NCBI GenBank assembly: GCA_030684555.1 | Contig: JAUXVN010000112.1 | Location: forward strand, 173,835-237,834 | Direction: 5' to 3' | DNA: 64,000 nt | DNA from: Ignavibacteria bacterium | GTDB lineage: Bacteria; Bacteroidota; Ignavibacteria; Ignavibacteriales; Ignavibacteriaceae | Part shown: positions 8,837 through 20,200 of the stretch, piece by piece | Layout of the letters: each line of letters opens with the position of its first letter | Numbering within the stretch: position 1 is the first letter of the stretch | Program-made: the position numbers and the translations under genes | The notes under the pieces: generated by a model | Told to the model about the DNA's origin: nothing | The model's input: the letters and a program-made list of their open reading frames with translations, nothing else | The model's database searches: none

Positions 8837-9862
8837 CTATTTTTTATTTAGTTCATTTAGATGAGATTTAACTCTATTCATCCGATCTTTTAAAACTTCT
8901 GATTCATAAGTAGAAAGATTTTTGTATGATAGAATATTTTTTAGAAGAATTGAGGCTTCCTTTTTCTTTCCAAGTTTTACTAAATTCTGTGCAATTTTGT
9001 GTTTAAGAACGATTTCGTTAATACGGTTTTGCTCAGAACTAACTTCGTATGAACTCATTATATCATAGTAGACGGCATTTGCTTTCTCTTTATCAAACTC
9101 TTCAACTGCTCTTGCGTAACTCCATTTGAAAAAACGACTTTTGGGATGTTGCAATAATACGGTTTCGGCAAGTTCAGCTGCTCGCTTAAATTCTTTTCGA
9201 TCGATATAAATCCAAATTAACGAATTATAAGCCAAATGTGAATTGTAAGGAGAAAACTTGATTGCACGGCTGAGTATTTGAATACCTTCATCCTGCTCAT
9301 CTTTTATAAAAGGTAACCAGCTAAGGAAGGAAGTTTTTCTACTTCGCCAATACTTGTATGAACCTACAGCAATATAAGCATCATAAAAACTTGTATCTAT
9401 CAACAGACATTTTTCAAAAGAAGCTACAGCATTATATCCTTCTGAAAACGCTGATAACCAGTTCCCACGTAATGCGTTAAAATATGCGCGGTAACCATCA
9501 GTTAATGCTCGAAAATAAATATGCCAAATATTTTTATCATCTTCTAACAACAATTTATCAGTTATCACTGTAGCACGGTCTAAGTGATAAGTTATTTTTT
9601 TTTCATTAAAAGGAATTTTATAATCAAAAGATTTAGCGATCTCTGTTCCCGCTAAATAAATATCCACAATTGGTAAACTTTTATTGAATTGATGTAAGGT
9701 CTGAAAAATTCTCTCAGCAGATTCATAATCCTCATCAACAATTGAATCAATTCCTTTTACAATGAGACGATGGACTGTAGAATCTGGATAGATTTGTGCA
9801 TTAATCCTACCACAAAAAACAAACAATATAAAAAGAGTGAAAAAAAACTTAAAGTGTTCCAA
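8837..9862 (-). CDS. Secreted TPR-like protein
   Basis: The 341-residue protein begins with a clear signal peptide (FFFTLFILFVFCGRINAQ, cleavage near residue 22). It is then largely alpha-helical, with TPR-like repeats (for example AERIFQTLHQF, AAELAETVLLQHPKSRFF, YNSLIWIYIDRKEFKRAAEL). The start is TTG 9862, since GGAG lies 9 nt upstream and no later Met fits the signal peptide; it overlaps the end of upp by 14 nt. Function is unknown; a periplasmic or outer-membrane-associated scaffold is the simplest inference. Confidence 0.75.
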   Translation of the reverse strand: MEHFKFFFTLFILFVFCGRINAQIYPDSTVHRLIVKGIDSIVDEDYESAERIFQTLHQFNKSLPIVDIYLAGTEIAKSFDYKIPFNEKKITYHLDRATVITDKLLLEDDKNIWHIYFRALTDGYRAYFNALRGNWLSAFSEGYNAVASFEKCLLIDTSFYDAYIAVGSYKYWRSRKTSFLSWLPFIKDEQDEGIQILSRAIKFSPYNSHLAYNSLIWIYIDRKEFKRAAELAETVLLQHPKSRFFKWSYARAVEEFDKEKANAVYYDIMSSYEVSSEQNRINEIVLKHKIAQNLVKLGKKKEASILLKNILSYKNLSTYESEVLKDRMNRVKSHLNELNKK

Positions 9863-10487
9863 ACGTTCTATCTCCGGCGTCCCCTAATCCGGGCAAAATA
9901 TACCCCTTCTCATTAAGTTCTCGATCATAAGCAGCAGCTATTATTTTAACATTTGGATGCATGGTCAAAACTTTTTGAACCCCAATTGGTGAAGCCACCA
10001 GACAAACAAAAACAATATCTAAAGCTCCTCTTTTTTTTAGGTAATTTAATGCTTCAGCGGCAGAACCACCTGTTGCTAACATAGGGTCTAATAAAATTAC
10101 TTTTGATTTTTCTAAATTTTTTGGAGTTTTATAATAATATTCTGTCGGTAGTAATGTGGTCTCATCCCTTTGTAAACCAATATGACCTACTTTTGCTTCC
10201 GGTATAACACCAAGAAATCCACTCACCATACCCAAACCAGCGCGTAACACCGGAACTAAAACAACGTCCTGATTTAATTCAAAACCAATCGTTTTTTCAA
10301 GTGGGGTTTCTATTTCAATATTAGTCATTGATATTTCTTTAGAAGTTTCAACTGCAAGAATAGTTGCGATTCTCTTGACTGCCGCTCTAAAAGATTCAGG
10401 TTCAGTATTTTTATTTCTTAAAATAGTCATATCCCTTTTTAAAAGTGGATGATCTATCAATTGGAAATTGTCTATAATATTTGTCAT
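9849..10487 (-). CDS. upp: Uracil phosphoribosyltransferase
   Basis: It salvages uracil with PRPP to UMP. The length, 212 aa, is typical. The PRPP-binding loop LLDPMLATGGSA (about 130-141) and the C-terminal uracil-binding GLGDAGDRTFGT are both intact, as is the PVLRAGLGM segment. It lies 11 nt downstream of the flavoprotein gene and overlaps the next gene, in a run der - flavoprotein - upp - TPR protein. Confidence 0.96.
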   Translation of the reverse strand: MTNIIDNFQLIDHPLLKRDMTILRNKNTEPESFRAAVKRIATILAVETSKEISMTNIEIETPLEKTIGFELNQDVVLVPVLRAGLGMVSGFLGVIPEAKVGHIGLQRDETTLLPTEYYYKTPKNLEKSKVILLDPMLATGGSAAEALNYLKKRGALDIVFVCLVASPIGVQKVLTMHPNVKIIAAAYDRELNEKGYILPGLGDAGDRTFGTL

Positions 10488-10498
10488 AAATTTTCCAG

Positions 10499-11857
10499 TT
10501 ATTTTATATTTTCACTTTTTCTACCGAGTATAGATAGCAGGTTTATCAAGGAAGATAAAGCGGGTGTGTAATTATATGTGATATTTACTAATTCATTAAT
10601 TGGTGTTTTTAGAAGAATAAACGAAACGACCAAATCGGCGTATCCTGATACTTCTTTACCGCCAAAAAATGAGGATCCCAGAATTCTTTTAGAATGTTTT
10701 TCAAAATGAATCATCCCAAACACAGAACTGCTCCCGGGCATAACTTTCACTAGATTTGGTGTCGAGGCTTGAACAGTTTTAAATAATATTCTCTCATTTT
10801 GTAATTCTTTTAATGTTAAACCGACAGAAGCAGAATAGTTATCAAAAACTTTTAGCGAAATATTCTTTATGTAATTTTTAAAGTAGACATTTCCCCCTGC
10901 TGCATTCTCACCAGCGATATGTCCCATTTTTTGCGCTGCAGACGCCAATTGGATATTGATCGGTTGATTATTTATCGGATTAATAGTCTCAACAGCATCA
11001 CCGACTGCAAATATATTTGAATCGCTAGTTTGAAGTTTTGAATTTACTTTAATAGCTCCAGTAGTACCAATATCCAATTTCGATTGCAGAGCTAAAGAAA
11101 CATTAGGGACAAAGCCTGTTGCTGTAATCAAAATATCAGTCTCAATAAGCCGGCTGTCAATTTTAATTTTTCTAATCTTATTTTCTTCATAAAAAAAGTT
11201 TGGTGATTTAATTCCAGTATAAATATCAATATTGTTATCAACTAAAATTTGTTTTGTTATGGATGAAATTTCTATTTCGGCGGAGGGGAAAATTAAGTTT
11301 TCTTTTTCAATTAAAATTACATGAAGTCCGAGATTTCTAAATGCTTCACTTAATTCAAGTCCAATAAAACCTGAGCCAACAATTGAAACTACTTTACTTT
11401 TTTTCTCTTGAATATAATTTTGAATTGTAATAAGATCATAAACGGTCTTAAATGTGAAGACATTCTCACAATGATAATTAATTTTTTCTATTTTATTACT
11501 CACTGAACCGGTTGCCAGAATCAGCTTTGTATATGGTAAAAAAAATAATTGATTCGTGACGAGATTTCTAACGCTTATAGTTTTTTCTTTACGGTTTATT
11601 GATTCGACAAGATGTTTTGTAAGAACATTAACACCTTTTTCACTTTGAAATGTTTCGCTATTATAAAAAACTATTTTTTGGTATGAGTCAATTACACCCG
11701 ATAAAACATAAGGAAGTTCACAACTGCCGGTTGAAATATAATCAGTAGCTTCAATAAGTGTAACATTAGCGGTTGGGTTGACACGCTTCGCCTTAGCAGC
11801 CGCGGCTGGACCAGCTGCATTTCCCCCCACTACAATTATTGAAGGTGGATTACTCAT
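10499..11857 (-). CDS. FAD-dependent pyridine nucleotide-disulfide oxidoreductase (CoA disulfide reductase / NADH oxidase-like)
   Basis: This 452-residue two-dinucleotide-fold flavoprotein has the N-terminal FAD site IIVVGGNAAGPAAAAKAK, the NAD(P)H site VVSIVGSGFIGLELSEAF (about 160-177), and the second FAD signature IFAVGDAVE (about 278-286). The segment STGSCELPYVLSG (about 43-55) holds a single Cys at the place of the redox Cys in CoA disulfide reductase, NADH oxidase and NADH peroxidase (class 3 family). It may reduce CoA disulfides, polysulfide or oxygen; these cannot be separated by sequence here. No rhodanese domain is fused. It overlaps der by 4 nt (ATGA). Confidence 0.88.
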   Translation of the reverse strand: MSNPPSIIVVGGNAAGPAAAAKAKRVNPTANVTLIEATDYISTGSCELPYVLSGVIDSYQKIVFYNSETFQSEKGVNVLTKHLVESINRKEKTISVRNLVTNQLFFLPYTKLILATGSVSNKIEKINYHCENVFTFKTVYDLITIQNYIQEKKSKVVSIVGSGFIGLELSEAFRNLGLHVILIEKENLIFPSAEIEISSITKQILVDNNIDIYTGIKSPNFFYEENKIRKIKIDSRLIETDILITATGFVPNVSLALQSKLDIGTTGAIKVNSKLQTSDSNIFAVGDAVETINPINNQPINIQLASAAQKMGHIAGENAAGGNVYFKNYIKNISLKVFDNYSASVGLTLKELQNERILFKTVQASTPNLVKVMPGSSSVFGMIHFEKHSKRILGSSFFGGKEVSGYADLVVSFILLKTPINELVNITYNYTPALSSLINLLSILGRKSENIK

Positions 11858-13164
11858 TTCTCCTTGAAACTCAATGTGAATGGAACTCCTATGAATCCGT
11901 ATTGGCGCCGTATAGCCTTCTCCAAAAAGCGTTTATATGATTCGGTAACACTCTTCGGGTAATTACAAAAGAACAAGAAAATTGGATAGTGATCACCAAC
12001 GAGTGTTACATATTTTATTCTTACTTCCCTTCCTGTTGGAGAGGAAGGTGGAGGAAGTTTTTTTGTCTCTTCACCAATAAATTCAATTAATTCATTTGTA
12101 GAAATTTTCTTTTTTCTTTCAGATTGAATTTGTTTGGCAAGTTCGATTAATTTAAATACACGTTGTTTTGTAAGTGCTGAGATAAATACTATCGGCAGAT
12201 AATCAATATTTCCTAACTTTTGTCTAAGTCCAACTTCATATTCGTGAGCAGTATTTGTTTCCTTTTCAACCAAATCCCATTTATTTACAGCAAGAATAAT
12301 TCCTTTGCGCCGACTAACTGCTTCGTCAATAATTTTCTGATCCTGATTTTCAAGTCCAAGAGTTGCATCAATAAGTATTACCGTAATTTCAGATTCAGAA
12401 ATTGCCTTCATTGTTCTAATTGAAGAAAAGAATTCAATACTTTCATCAACTTTACTTTTTTTCCTTAAACCGGCTGTATCAATAAGAACAATTTCTTCAC
12501 CATAATATTTCAATATCGAATCTACACTGTCTCTAGTTGTCCCGGGTATATCTGTAACTATTGATCTATCAAATCCAAGTAAGGCATTTGTTAATGAAGA
12601 TTTACCTACGTTTGGTCTTCCAACAATTGCGATTTTTAAACGCTCATCAATTTCAATATCCTTCATCAACGGAAAATCATTAGTTATTAAATCAAGAAAA
12701 TCACCAATATTTCTACCGACAGTAGCCGAAACCGGAATTGGTTCACCAAACCCAAGTTCATAAAATTCATGTGCGGAAGATTCAAATTTTTCAGAATCAA
12801 CTTTATTCACAGCAAGTAATACTTCTTTATGTGAACTTCTAAGTAATTGAGCAATAACAGCATCAGCCGGAGTTACACCGTCACGTGCATCTACTAAAAA
12901 AATAATTTTATTTGATTCAGATATTGCAGCGGAGATTTGTTCTCTGATTGCTTTTTCGAAAAGATTTGGAGATTCAGGAACATATCCGCCGGTATCAATT
13001 AAACGAAAATATTTTGTGTTCCATTCTACTTCCGAGTAATGTCTGTCACGTGTTACTCCGCTAAGATCATCTACGATAGCCTCGCGTTTTCCTATCAATC
13101 GATTGAATAAAGTCGATTTACCGACATTAGGTCTGCCGACAATCGCTACTAATGGTATTTTCAT
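11854..13164 (-). CDS. der: Ribosome-assembly GTPase Der (EngA)
   Basis: The 436-residue protein has the tandem double-GTPase structure unique to Der, which acts in 50S subunit maturation. Both G1 loops read GRPNVGKS(T/S) (residues 10-18 and about 181-189). Switch/G3/G4 sets are VTRDRHY, DTGGY, NKVD in the first domain and TTRDS, DTAGLRKKS, NKWD in the second. A C-terminal KH-like domain follows (about 350-436). AAAGGAA precedes ATG 13164 closely. It heads the operon with the flavoprotein, upp and the TPR protein. Confidence 0.97.
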   Translation of the reverse strand: MKIPLVAIVGRPNVGKSTLFNRLIGKREAIVDDLSGVTRDRHYSEVEWNTKYFRLIDTGGYVPESPNLFEKAIREQISAAISESNKIIFLVDARDGVTPADAVIAQLLRSSHKEVLLAVNKVDSEKFESSAHEFYELGFGEPIPVSATVGRNIGDFLDLITNDFPLMKDIEIDERLKIAIVGRPNVGKSSLTNALLGFDRSIVTDIPGTTRDSVDSILKYYGEEIVLIDTAGLRKKSKVDESIEFFSSIRTMKAISESEITVILIDATLGLENQDQKIIDEAVSRRKGIILAVNKWDLVEKETNTAHEYEVGLRQKLGNIDYLPIVFISALTKQRVFKLIELAKQIQSERKKKISTNELIEFIGEETKKLPPPSSPTGREVRIKYVTLVGDHYPIFLFFCNYPKSVTESYKRFLEKAIRRQYGFIGVPFTLSFKEK

Positions 13165-13276
13165 AATTCCTTTATAAATAAAAACCTTCTGTAAAGATAC
13201 GGAAGATTAGAGATGTGGAAAAATATTTCAGAAGATATGTTTGGAGTTAAATATTACTCTAAAATAGACAAAAATT

Positions 13277-14125
13277 TTAAAAATTGTATTTCACATATAG
13301 AGTTGGATAGTACTCTTCTTTGAATGCATAATAATTCCTATCCACTTTAACAGATATTGCAAGATCATTATTAAAACTTATCGCAGACCATACTGCATCA
13401 ATTAAACTTAGGAAATGATTAATGTACATAATCTTAACAGCAGTTGATGCTACTGCATAATGATCATTAGCCTCCCCTCTCATTTTTGAGTACTCTAGAA
13501 ATATTGAAGGAAGCACATGATAATCAGGTTCGTTAGGATCAAATGCATTCCAACCCGGTGAATATTGAGGATATTTTCCGATTAATTCATAATACTGCTG
13601 GTCGCCATGTTTAGGTAATTTGTGAGAAAACTTTTTTTCATAAGCATTCAAACTATCCCAATTAACTCTTTCCCACGGCGGCAATGATTGATTCGGATTG
13701 ATTGGAATTGATGCACTTTCATGTCGAATCAACCATTCTGCATATTTAACTACGCTCCAGTTTTGGTCTGCAAACCCTTCAAATACTTCAGTCTGATCGT
13801 CCCCTTTTTTGTCGTAAGTTAAAGCAGTTGTTACAATAGCCACTTCCAAACCTAAAAATATGGCTGCTTTCAAATATTCACCGGTATAAAACTCACCCGC
13901 ACCGGGAAGGACTAATGATAATAAACCTGCAATCATTGGATTTTTTTTATCTGTTGAAACAATTATTCCCGGCATTTTTTCAGATTTATTTAGTGAGAGT
14001 AATTGTTTAGAATCAAACTTCAAATTTCCGGTCAACGACTCAGTTTTGAAAGCTGAAGTTTGAGCTAACAACAATAAATTGCTCATCAAAGTAATAATCA
14101 AAATTTTAATATATCCGGTTTTCAT
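13277..14125 (-). CDS. Exported membrane-associated protein (DUF5683-like)
   Basis: The 282-residue protein has a signal peptide (residues 1-25, ending near AQTS). A short segment, NPMIAGLLSLVLPGAGEFYTGEYLKAAIF (quoted in part), has the 'proline-glycine-alanine-gly-x-FY' pattern of DUF5683 and related envelope proteins. Two hydrophobic stretches follow, at about 66-75 and 85-102. The rest is polar and rich in Tyr and Asn, with the hydrophobic AISFNNDLAISVKV region near the end. Function is unknown. It sits immediately downstream of the propeller-barrel metalloprotease gene (27 nt), so the two are probably co-expressed. Confidence 0.6.
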   Translation of the reverse strand: MKTGYIKILIITLMSNLLLLAQTSAFKTESLTGNLKFDSKQLLSLNKSEKMPGIIVSTDKKNPMIAGLLSLVLPGAGEFYTGEYLKAAIFLGLEVAIVTTALTYDKKGDDQTEVFEGFADQNWSVVKYAEWLIRHESASIPINPNQSLPPWERVNWDSLNAYEKKFSHKLPKHGDQQYYELIGKYPQYSPGWNAFDPNEPDYHVLPSIFLEYSKMRGEANDHYAVASTAVKIMYINHFLSLIDAVWSAISFNNDLAISVKVDRNYYAFKEEYYPTLYVKYNF

Positions 14126-14152
14126 AATTTTAATTTAATTTCTTTTCATTTG

Positions 14153-17100
14153 TTAAAAATCAAAACCAAAAAGTACACCCCCATAAAAACGCCATTCTTT
14201 TCCATATTTAACTTTTATTTTATCGCGCGTAGTTCTTTCAATTTCGTCGAAACCATAGGAAGCATTAAAGAATATGCTCGTAGGGAACAAATAAAATGAG
14301 TTCAGCCCAATTCGCAATTCCGCTCCAGCTCCTTTTTTAAATTCTTTAATTGAAGGAATTGCACCTCCATTCCATGCATTCCCAATATCACCATAAATTG
14401 ATAAAAATATTTTATCTAAATAAAGATGACCAATTTTGGTATCAATATTTTTGAACAATGGGAAACGATAAGTTAAATTGTACCAAAACAATTTATTACC
14501 ACTAACTGAATAAAACGGATATGCTTTCAACCCAACTAAACCACCAAGATAAAAATCGAAGAAATCTGGAACTTGATTTCCAAAAATATTACCAATTCGT
14601 AATCTATTAGTTATTGTATGATTTTTAAATAAACGGAATCCTTGCTGAGCATTGGCTTCAACCTTATGAAAATTGAAATTTTTATATTGAGGCTGCAACA
14701 TTCCATCAACAACTTCGTATTCACCATCAGGATTAAATTTATTCATCTCATAATTGTATCTGATTTCCAACTGACTCGGAATTGGGTTTATATCTGCATC
14801 AATATATGGTGTGTTAGATTGTAATGTATATGTCAATTGTAAATTACTACCAAGTAAATAGGTGTCATCTGAAGTTGGATACAATGCTTCTATCCCGGGA
14901 ATAATGAAACTACCGAGTGTTGCTGTATAACTGCTAAAAATATATCTAAATTCAAGATCACTTCCTCGTGCAAAGATTCGGTGTTTTGCTGCAATATCAA
15001 CTTCAAAAAGACTATATGTTACGTCGGTTTTGACAGGATCGTATTCTTCAAAGTTCAAATCAACATTTGCTTTTCGGGTAATGTTGTAGACTTCTAATGC
15101 GAGTTCTGGTTTTAATCCTAACTGAAAAAATATTGGTAATTTATTTTTGTACTCAAACATCATAAACAAATCACGCTCGAGACGTGTATTTATTGAGCCG
15201 CCTGCAAAAAGCGAATATCGATTTAACATGTCGCTGGAAGCAACATAAACTCCCGGTTTAATCTTCTCGCTGAATTTATTGGAAGTGTTATAATTATCAA
15301 TCCTAATAAACGGGAAAAAACTTAGTTTAGAAAAAGCACCTGAGTATTTTTCAGGACTGAAATTATCAAGATTAAAATCATTAAAGTTTTTTAATCCGTT
15401 AACATTAAATTTATTTATATCTCCATTCAATTTAGAAAGATCATTCAAAGGGGGATTTTCAGTTCGAACATAATTTTCACCTGAAATAACCTTTATCATC
15501 TCATTCTGTGACAGAGTAAATATTTTGTATCCTGACGAAGTATAACCTGAATAAACTATTTCGTTATTATTGATTGATGGCATAAATGCTCCGCCAATAA
15601 CATTGGTTAATTGTTGTTCTTCGTTTGTGAGCAGATTTCTTTTGTACAGATTAAAAATCCCTGTTCTGTCAGATGCAAAAATTAAATTACCTTCTGAATC
15701 AATAAGAGGATTTCGTTCATCATATTCAGTCTGTAAAACATAACTGAAATCACTTCCATCCACATTCACAGATGCTATATCGCGTGTCTGATGGTATGAA
15801 TAATCAAAAATAATTTTTGAATTATCATTTGAAAATTTCGGATTATATACTTGTTCCCCATTCTGGAAATTTGTCAATGCGATAAAATTCTTTCCTTCCT
15901 TATCAACAATTCCAATGTTTGAGGTACCATCCTTTTGAAAAAGGAAAACTATTTTATTACCATCATTTGATAATGACGGTTGATCAGCCCTTAAGTTGAA
16001 AGTTAATCTTGTCTCTTTTTCACTCTTTATATCATAAACGTACAGATCATGAACATTATACCAGAGTGGATTATCATCCGAAAGTTTGGAATAGATTATT
16101 TTAGTATCTTCCTCATAAAGAGAGAATGTTGATCTTATCCCCATTTTGATTAACTTATCATCTTTAGTCTCAATGTCGTAACAATAGATACCTGAAGGTG
16201 AAAAGTAGTCGCTTGATTTATTTGAAATATAAAATATCTTCTTGTTATCTTTAGAAAATTGTGGATAAAAATTTCCAAATCCTTCTGAGACAATTAAATT
16301 ACCGGATATATTATTCTGTTTGATTTTTTCAACTCTTTTTTTATAATTTTCAGTAAGGAATGATTTCCATTCGTTATACAGTTGATTTCCCGTAATACCG
16401 AGAACATCATATATTGCAGCATCAATCGTAAAATTGGTAAGTTTACCAAGCGCTTTTGTTATTAAGCGAAGTTTATCTTCACCATATTTTTGTGCAATAT
16501 ATGAAGTCAATGCAAATCCAGAATTATAAACCGATTCATTTCCAAGTGATGTTTTATCAAAAACTCCCATTTGATTCCAGGTCAGCATATTATCATCAAG
16601 TACATATGAACGGAGAATCATATCACGATGTGAATCCCAATTATCGTAATCAAACTCCCTTCGCATATATTGTGCTGTTCCTTCTGCAAACCAAGCAGGC
16701 ATATTTAACGAAGCAATTGGATAAGAAACGATTACATTAGGAAAACCATATAAAATATCGGGTCTTCTTTCATCCTCATAATTGAGCCACTGAAAATATA
16801 GCGCCGGTATTCTTCTACCTGTCTTTAATGAAGCTTGGATTTGAACCATGTGAGTAAATTCATGTGATATAACATTTCTCAGCCAGTTGTGCGACCCACG
16901 TAAATCAAAATCGAGTGCGCTTGTCCAAATTTCAATTTTATTATCGAAAAAATATGTGGCACCATTTGAATAATCATCAATATCTTTAATTACATAATGA
17001 ACTTTTTCCGGTTCAAATTCATATAAAGATGTTATTGGTCCCCACACTTCATCAGCAATTTTAGCAACAATTTTTGCAGTTCGCTCAGCACCATTATGAT

Positions 17101-17230
17101 AATGGACTTCTACATTTTTCCCCTTAATTGTAAACCAATCTAATTCCGGGTGGTATTCAGTAAGCTGCCCTTTAGTAATAACTGATGTTAAAGTAATAAT
17201 TAATAGAAGATACTTTATTTTTATAAACAT
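14153..17230 (-). CDS. Secreted HExxH metalloprotease domain fused to TolB-like propeller and outer-membrane barrel
   Basis: The 1025-residue protein has a signal peptide (1-21). A gluzincin-type domain follows, with HEFTH at residues 123-127 and a downstream Glu in FAEGTAQYM (about E183) as the third zinc ligand, as in the peptidase MA-like family. Residues about 310-600 contain repeated segments of the TolB/WD40 type (ISNKSSDYFSPSGIY, FLFQKDGTSNIGIVD, FASDRTGIFNLY), indicating a beta-propeller. The last 380 residues look like an outer-membrane beta-barrel of the Omp85/BamA kind, with a late aromatic-ending strand (YGGVLFGFDF). The protease active-site residues are intact. Substrate is unknown. 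It may anchor a surface protease at the outer membrane next to the T9SS genes. Confidence 0.85.
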   Translation of the reverse strand: MFIKIKYLLLIITLTSVITKGQLTEYHPELDWFTIKGKNVEVHYHNGAERTAKIVAKIADEVWGPITSLYEFEPEKVHYVIKDIDDYSNGATYFFDNKIEIWTSALDFDLRGSHNWLRNVISHEFTHMVQIQASLKTGRRIPALYFQWLNYEDERRPDILYGFPNVIVSYPIASLNMPAWFAEGTAQYMRREFDYDNWDSHRDMILRSYVLDDNMLTWNQMGVFDKTSLGNESVYNSGFALTSYIAQKYGEDKLRLITKALGKLTNFTIDAAIYDVLGITGNQLYNEWKSFLTENYKKRVEKIKQNNISGNLIVSEGFGNFYPQFSKDNKKIFYISNKSSDYFSPSGIYCYDIETKDDKLIKMGIRSTFSLYEEDTKIIYSKLSDDNPLWYNVHDLYVYDIKSEKETRLTFNLRADQPSLSNDGNKIVFLFQKDGTSNIGIVDKEGKNFIALTNFQNGEQVYNPKFSNDNSKIIFDYSYHQTRDIASVNVDGSDFSYVLQTEYDERNPLIDSEGNLIFASDRTGIFNLYKRNLLTNEEQQLTNVIGGAFMPSINNNEIVYSGYTSSGYKIFTLSQNEMIKVISGENYVRTENPPLNDLSKLNGDINKFNVNGLKNFNDFNLDNFSPEKYSGAFSKLSFFPFIRIDNYNTSNKFSEKIKPGVYVASSDMLNRYSLFAGGSINTRLERDLFMMFEYKNKLPIFFQLGLKPELALEVYNITRKANVDLNFEEYDPVKTDVTYSLFEVDIAAKHRIFARGSDLEFRYIFSSYTATLGSFIIPGIEALYPTSDDTYLLGSNLQLTYTLQSNTPYIDADINPIPSQLEIRYNYEMNKFNPDGEYEVVDGMLQPQYKNFNFHKVEANAQQGFRLFKNHTITNRLRIGNIFGNQVPDFFDFYLGGLVGLKAYPFYSVSGNKLFWYNLTYRFPLFKNIDTKIGHLYLDKIFLSIYGDIGNAWNGGAIPSIKEFKKGAGAELRIGLNSFYLFPTSIFFNASYGFDEIERTTRDKIKVKYGKEWRFYGGVLFGFDF

Positions 17231-17285
17231 TGATCGAGTGATGGTCTTTATTCTATATGAAATAATTATTGCATGAAATCAAATT

Positions 17286-20200
17286 TTATTTAACAACCGC
17301 AATCTTGATTATTGTTGATTCTTTTTTACCGGACAAACTTTCTGCCTCAATTCTGGCTAGGTAAACACCGCTTTGAATATTTGAGACATTCCACATTGTT
17401 TCGTTATCAATTCCGCCTCTGGCATTATCATTCATCTCAGCAACAAAATCCCCGGCTATATCAAATATTTTAATATTGATTTTGGAATCCTCATTTACAT
17501 AATAACGAATAAAAGTTTGTCCATCGTAAACGGGATTGGGATAATTATATGCACGATTTTTTGGGAAGAAAGTATTAATTGAATTTATAACTGATGCCGA
17601 ATTAGTAAAATTGAGATTTTCATTACTTCCTAATCTTCCGTTCCAATAATAACTACCTTCGGTTGAACCTATAATCCAAGAGTTTAATCTTCCCTTTGAA
17701 TTGAAAAGAGAGACTGCAGCTTTTTTATCATGATTGAACATAGATGCATTAACTAAATCTGCAACATCAATTGAAATGGGAAAACCAGGTACCAACTTAC
17801 CACTGCCACCATCAAGCGTTATCATTTTGCCATCGGTTGTGAAGGTTATAATTTCAGCTTTGGCATCGAGGGCGAAATCACCGATTAAGATTGTCGGTAG
17901 AAATAATGATTGAGTATCTAATTCGAATGGGAAATTATCAGCAACTACTCCATCAAAGTTTATGGAGACTAATTTTTTCCCTGATGTAAAAACAATATAG
18001 TTTTCACCATCCTGCTTAAGATCACCAATACCGAAAGAATTTATCTCACCCCATTTTGACTGAAACGAATTGCTTAAAACTCCGTTAACGTAAATTTCAA
18101 ATCTTTGTTTGTCTAATAAAATAACTGCAACATCCTGTGAAAGCCGATTTTTGGTCATTGAGAACTGTGTAATTTCACCGGTTCCGGTAAAACTTTTTCC
18201 ACTATTATCATTATAACTAAAAGCTGAACTTGTCAGATCAGCTGGTGTTAAGAGTTGAGAGACTGTCGAGTAATTATTACCGTTCAGCGATATATATTTT
18301 ACTGGAACTGAAGCGACATTTTCTGAACTTAGTATACCATTGAATGAAGCTGAAATTGTATTCAAATCAATCTGGACTAATTTTCCATCTGCTAATCCTA
18401 AAAATATTCGAGCTTGTTCAGAAATATTTTTAATTACCGATGGAGCTGAAGAGATAGTGGCACCAAGATTATGTGAGAAGGAAGTTACTGAATCGTTCAT
18501 TAAAAAAATATTTAAGGAACTTCCGGTTACGCCGATTACATATGTATTGTTACTATTATTAAATAAAGCTATTTCTTTTTCAGAAAAATCATTTAAAGAA
18601 ATAACTGAATTATCGAAAGAGGAAATTATAGCAACATCATTGCTGCTTCTGTATACATAATAATCAATCAAATTTTTAGTGAATACTTTTACCTCTTCAA
18701 CAGGTAGTTGAAAAGGGACAGTTGAACTAAAAAGTGGCTGAATCAAAGAATCACCAAAAGAAACTGTGAAACTCATAACATTTGCAGAATCAGAAAAATC
18801 AGAAAAAGTAATCAAACTCTTCGCACCGCTGTTTGAGTTGGTATTTGGTAATGATTTAGCATCAAATCTATTTGTAAACAATTTAGAGTCGTTTTTTCCA
18901 AACCAGAAGTCTTCATAAGTCCCCTCACCGATAACAATATCTCCAAAAATTGTTTGAAATTGGCGTCCGATATCCTGAATACCATCAGCTTCTTCAACAT
19001 CAACACCACGTAAGTTTTTATCAGCATTAATCTCGTTGGATGCCCATTTTTCATTTATGATTTTTTCATCGATATGCCAAATAACAATACCGTTCCCGGG
19101 CACTGCCCAATCATACTCATCAACATCTACAACAACACCGGAAACAGAATCAACCGAAAAACTATAATACCCTGTAGTATCTTTTGAAAATGTTTTCGTT
19201 GAATAAATACCGTCATTCCAGATTGTTAATATTGAACCGTTCGCTAAGGCATCACGTCTTCTATTTTCAAGCAGATAGTATTCAGTGTCATTAATAGGAA
19301 CTTTAATCACAACTGTATCAGATAAAGTGGAGACTATCTCAGTAGTTAGATTATATGTATCATCTTTTGCAATAATTTCTTTTGGTTGTACCCAGCCTAA
19401 AACAGTTTTTTCCCAAGCCGAAGGTTCAGGTGGGAATAATCCGTTATATGCGAAAATTGATTGACCATCCATTAAACCAAATTTACCAATTGCACTCAAT
19501 CCGGTTTTTGTATCAAATAAGTCAGGCAAACCAAGATGGCTTGCAATACTTGATACTAACAAACCATTGAAGGTTAATTGCACTAAATATTTACCGGAGT
19601 AAGTATCCAGTTCCCTATTTTGTGTTTGAGGTAGAATTATAGAATTTTTAATTGAAGTATTTCCAACTTGAAAACCGTTGAATGAAACTCCGAGATAATC
19701 TCTTAGAGTATTCAACCCCATATAAATTGAAGGTAAATCACGTTCATTACCAATACTTCCCGGAAGTGAAACATCTCTACCTACACCTGCATGGAAAATT
19801 GTAAAAAGTTGAAACTTATTAAAATCAAATGTTGGGAATGCTGTACCTGCTAATTGCCAAGATTCAGAAACAAATTCAGTCATACCTGAAAAATCAGATG
19901 ATTTTATTGGGGGTGAGTAGCTTTTCATATTTTTAGAAACAGTAATTACCGATGGTAAAACTTCGTATTCAATTACTAAATTGCCTTTTGAAACTTTAGC
20001 AAAATAATTTTTTGCAAACAGAAGATGAGCTTCAAAATATTCTTTATTATGCGGAAGTGGATCAAGAATATTCTTGCCGTAATCCTTTGTATATATTGAA
20101 TCAAATTTCCCATTACCGGTTGTTGTAGCATCTTTGGAGTATTGAAAATCAACCATTATTGCAAGAACACGCAAAGTATCTGTTGCATTGGTTTTCATTA

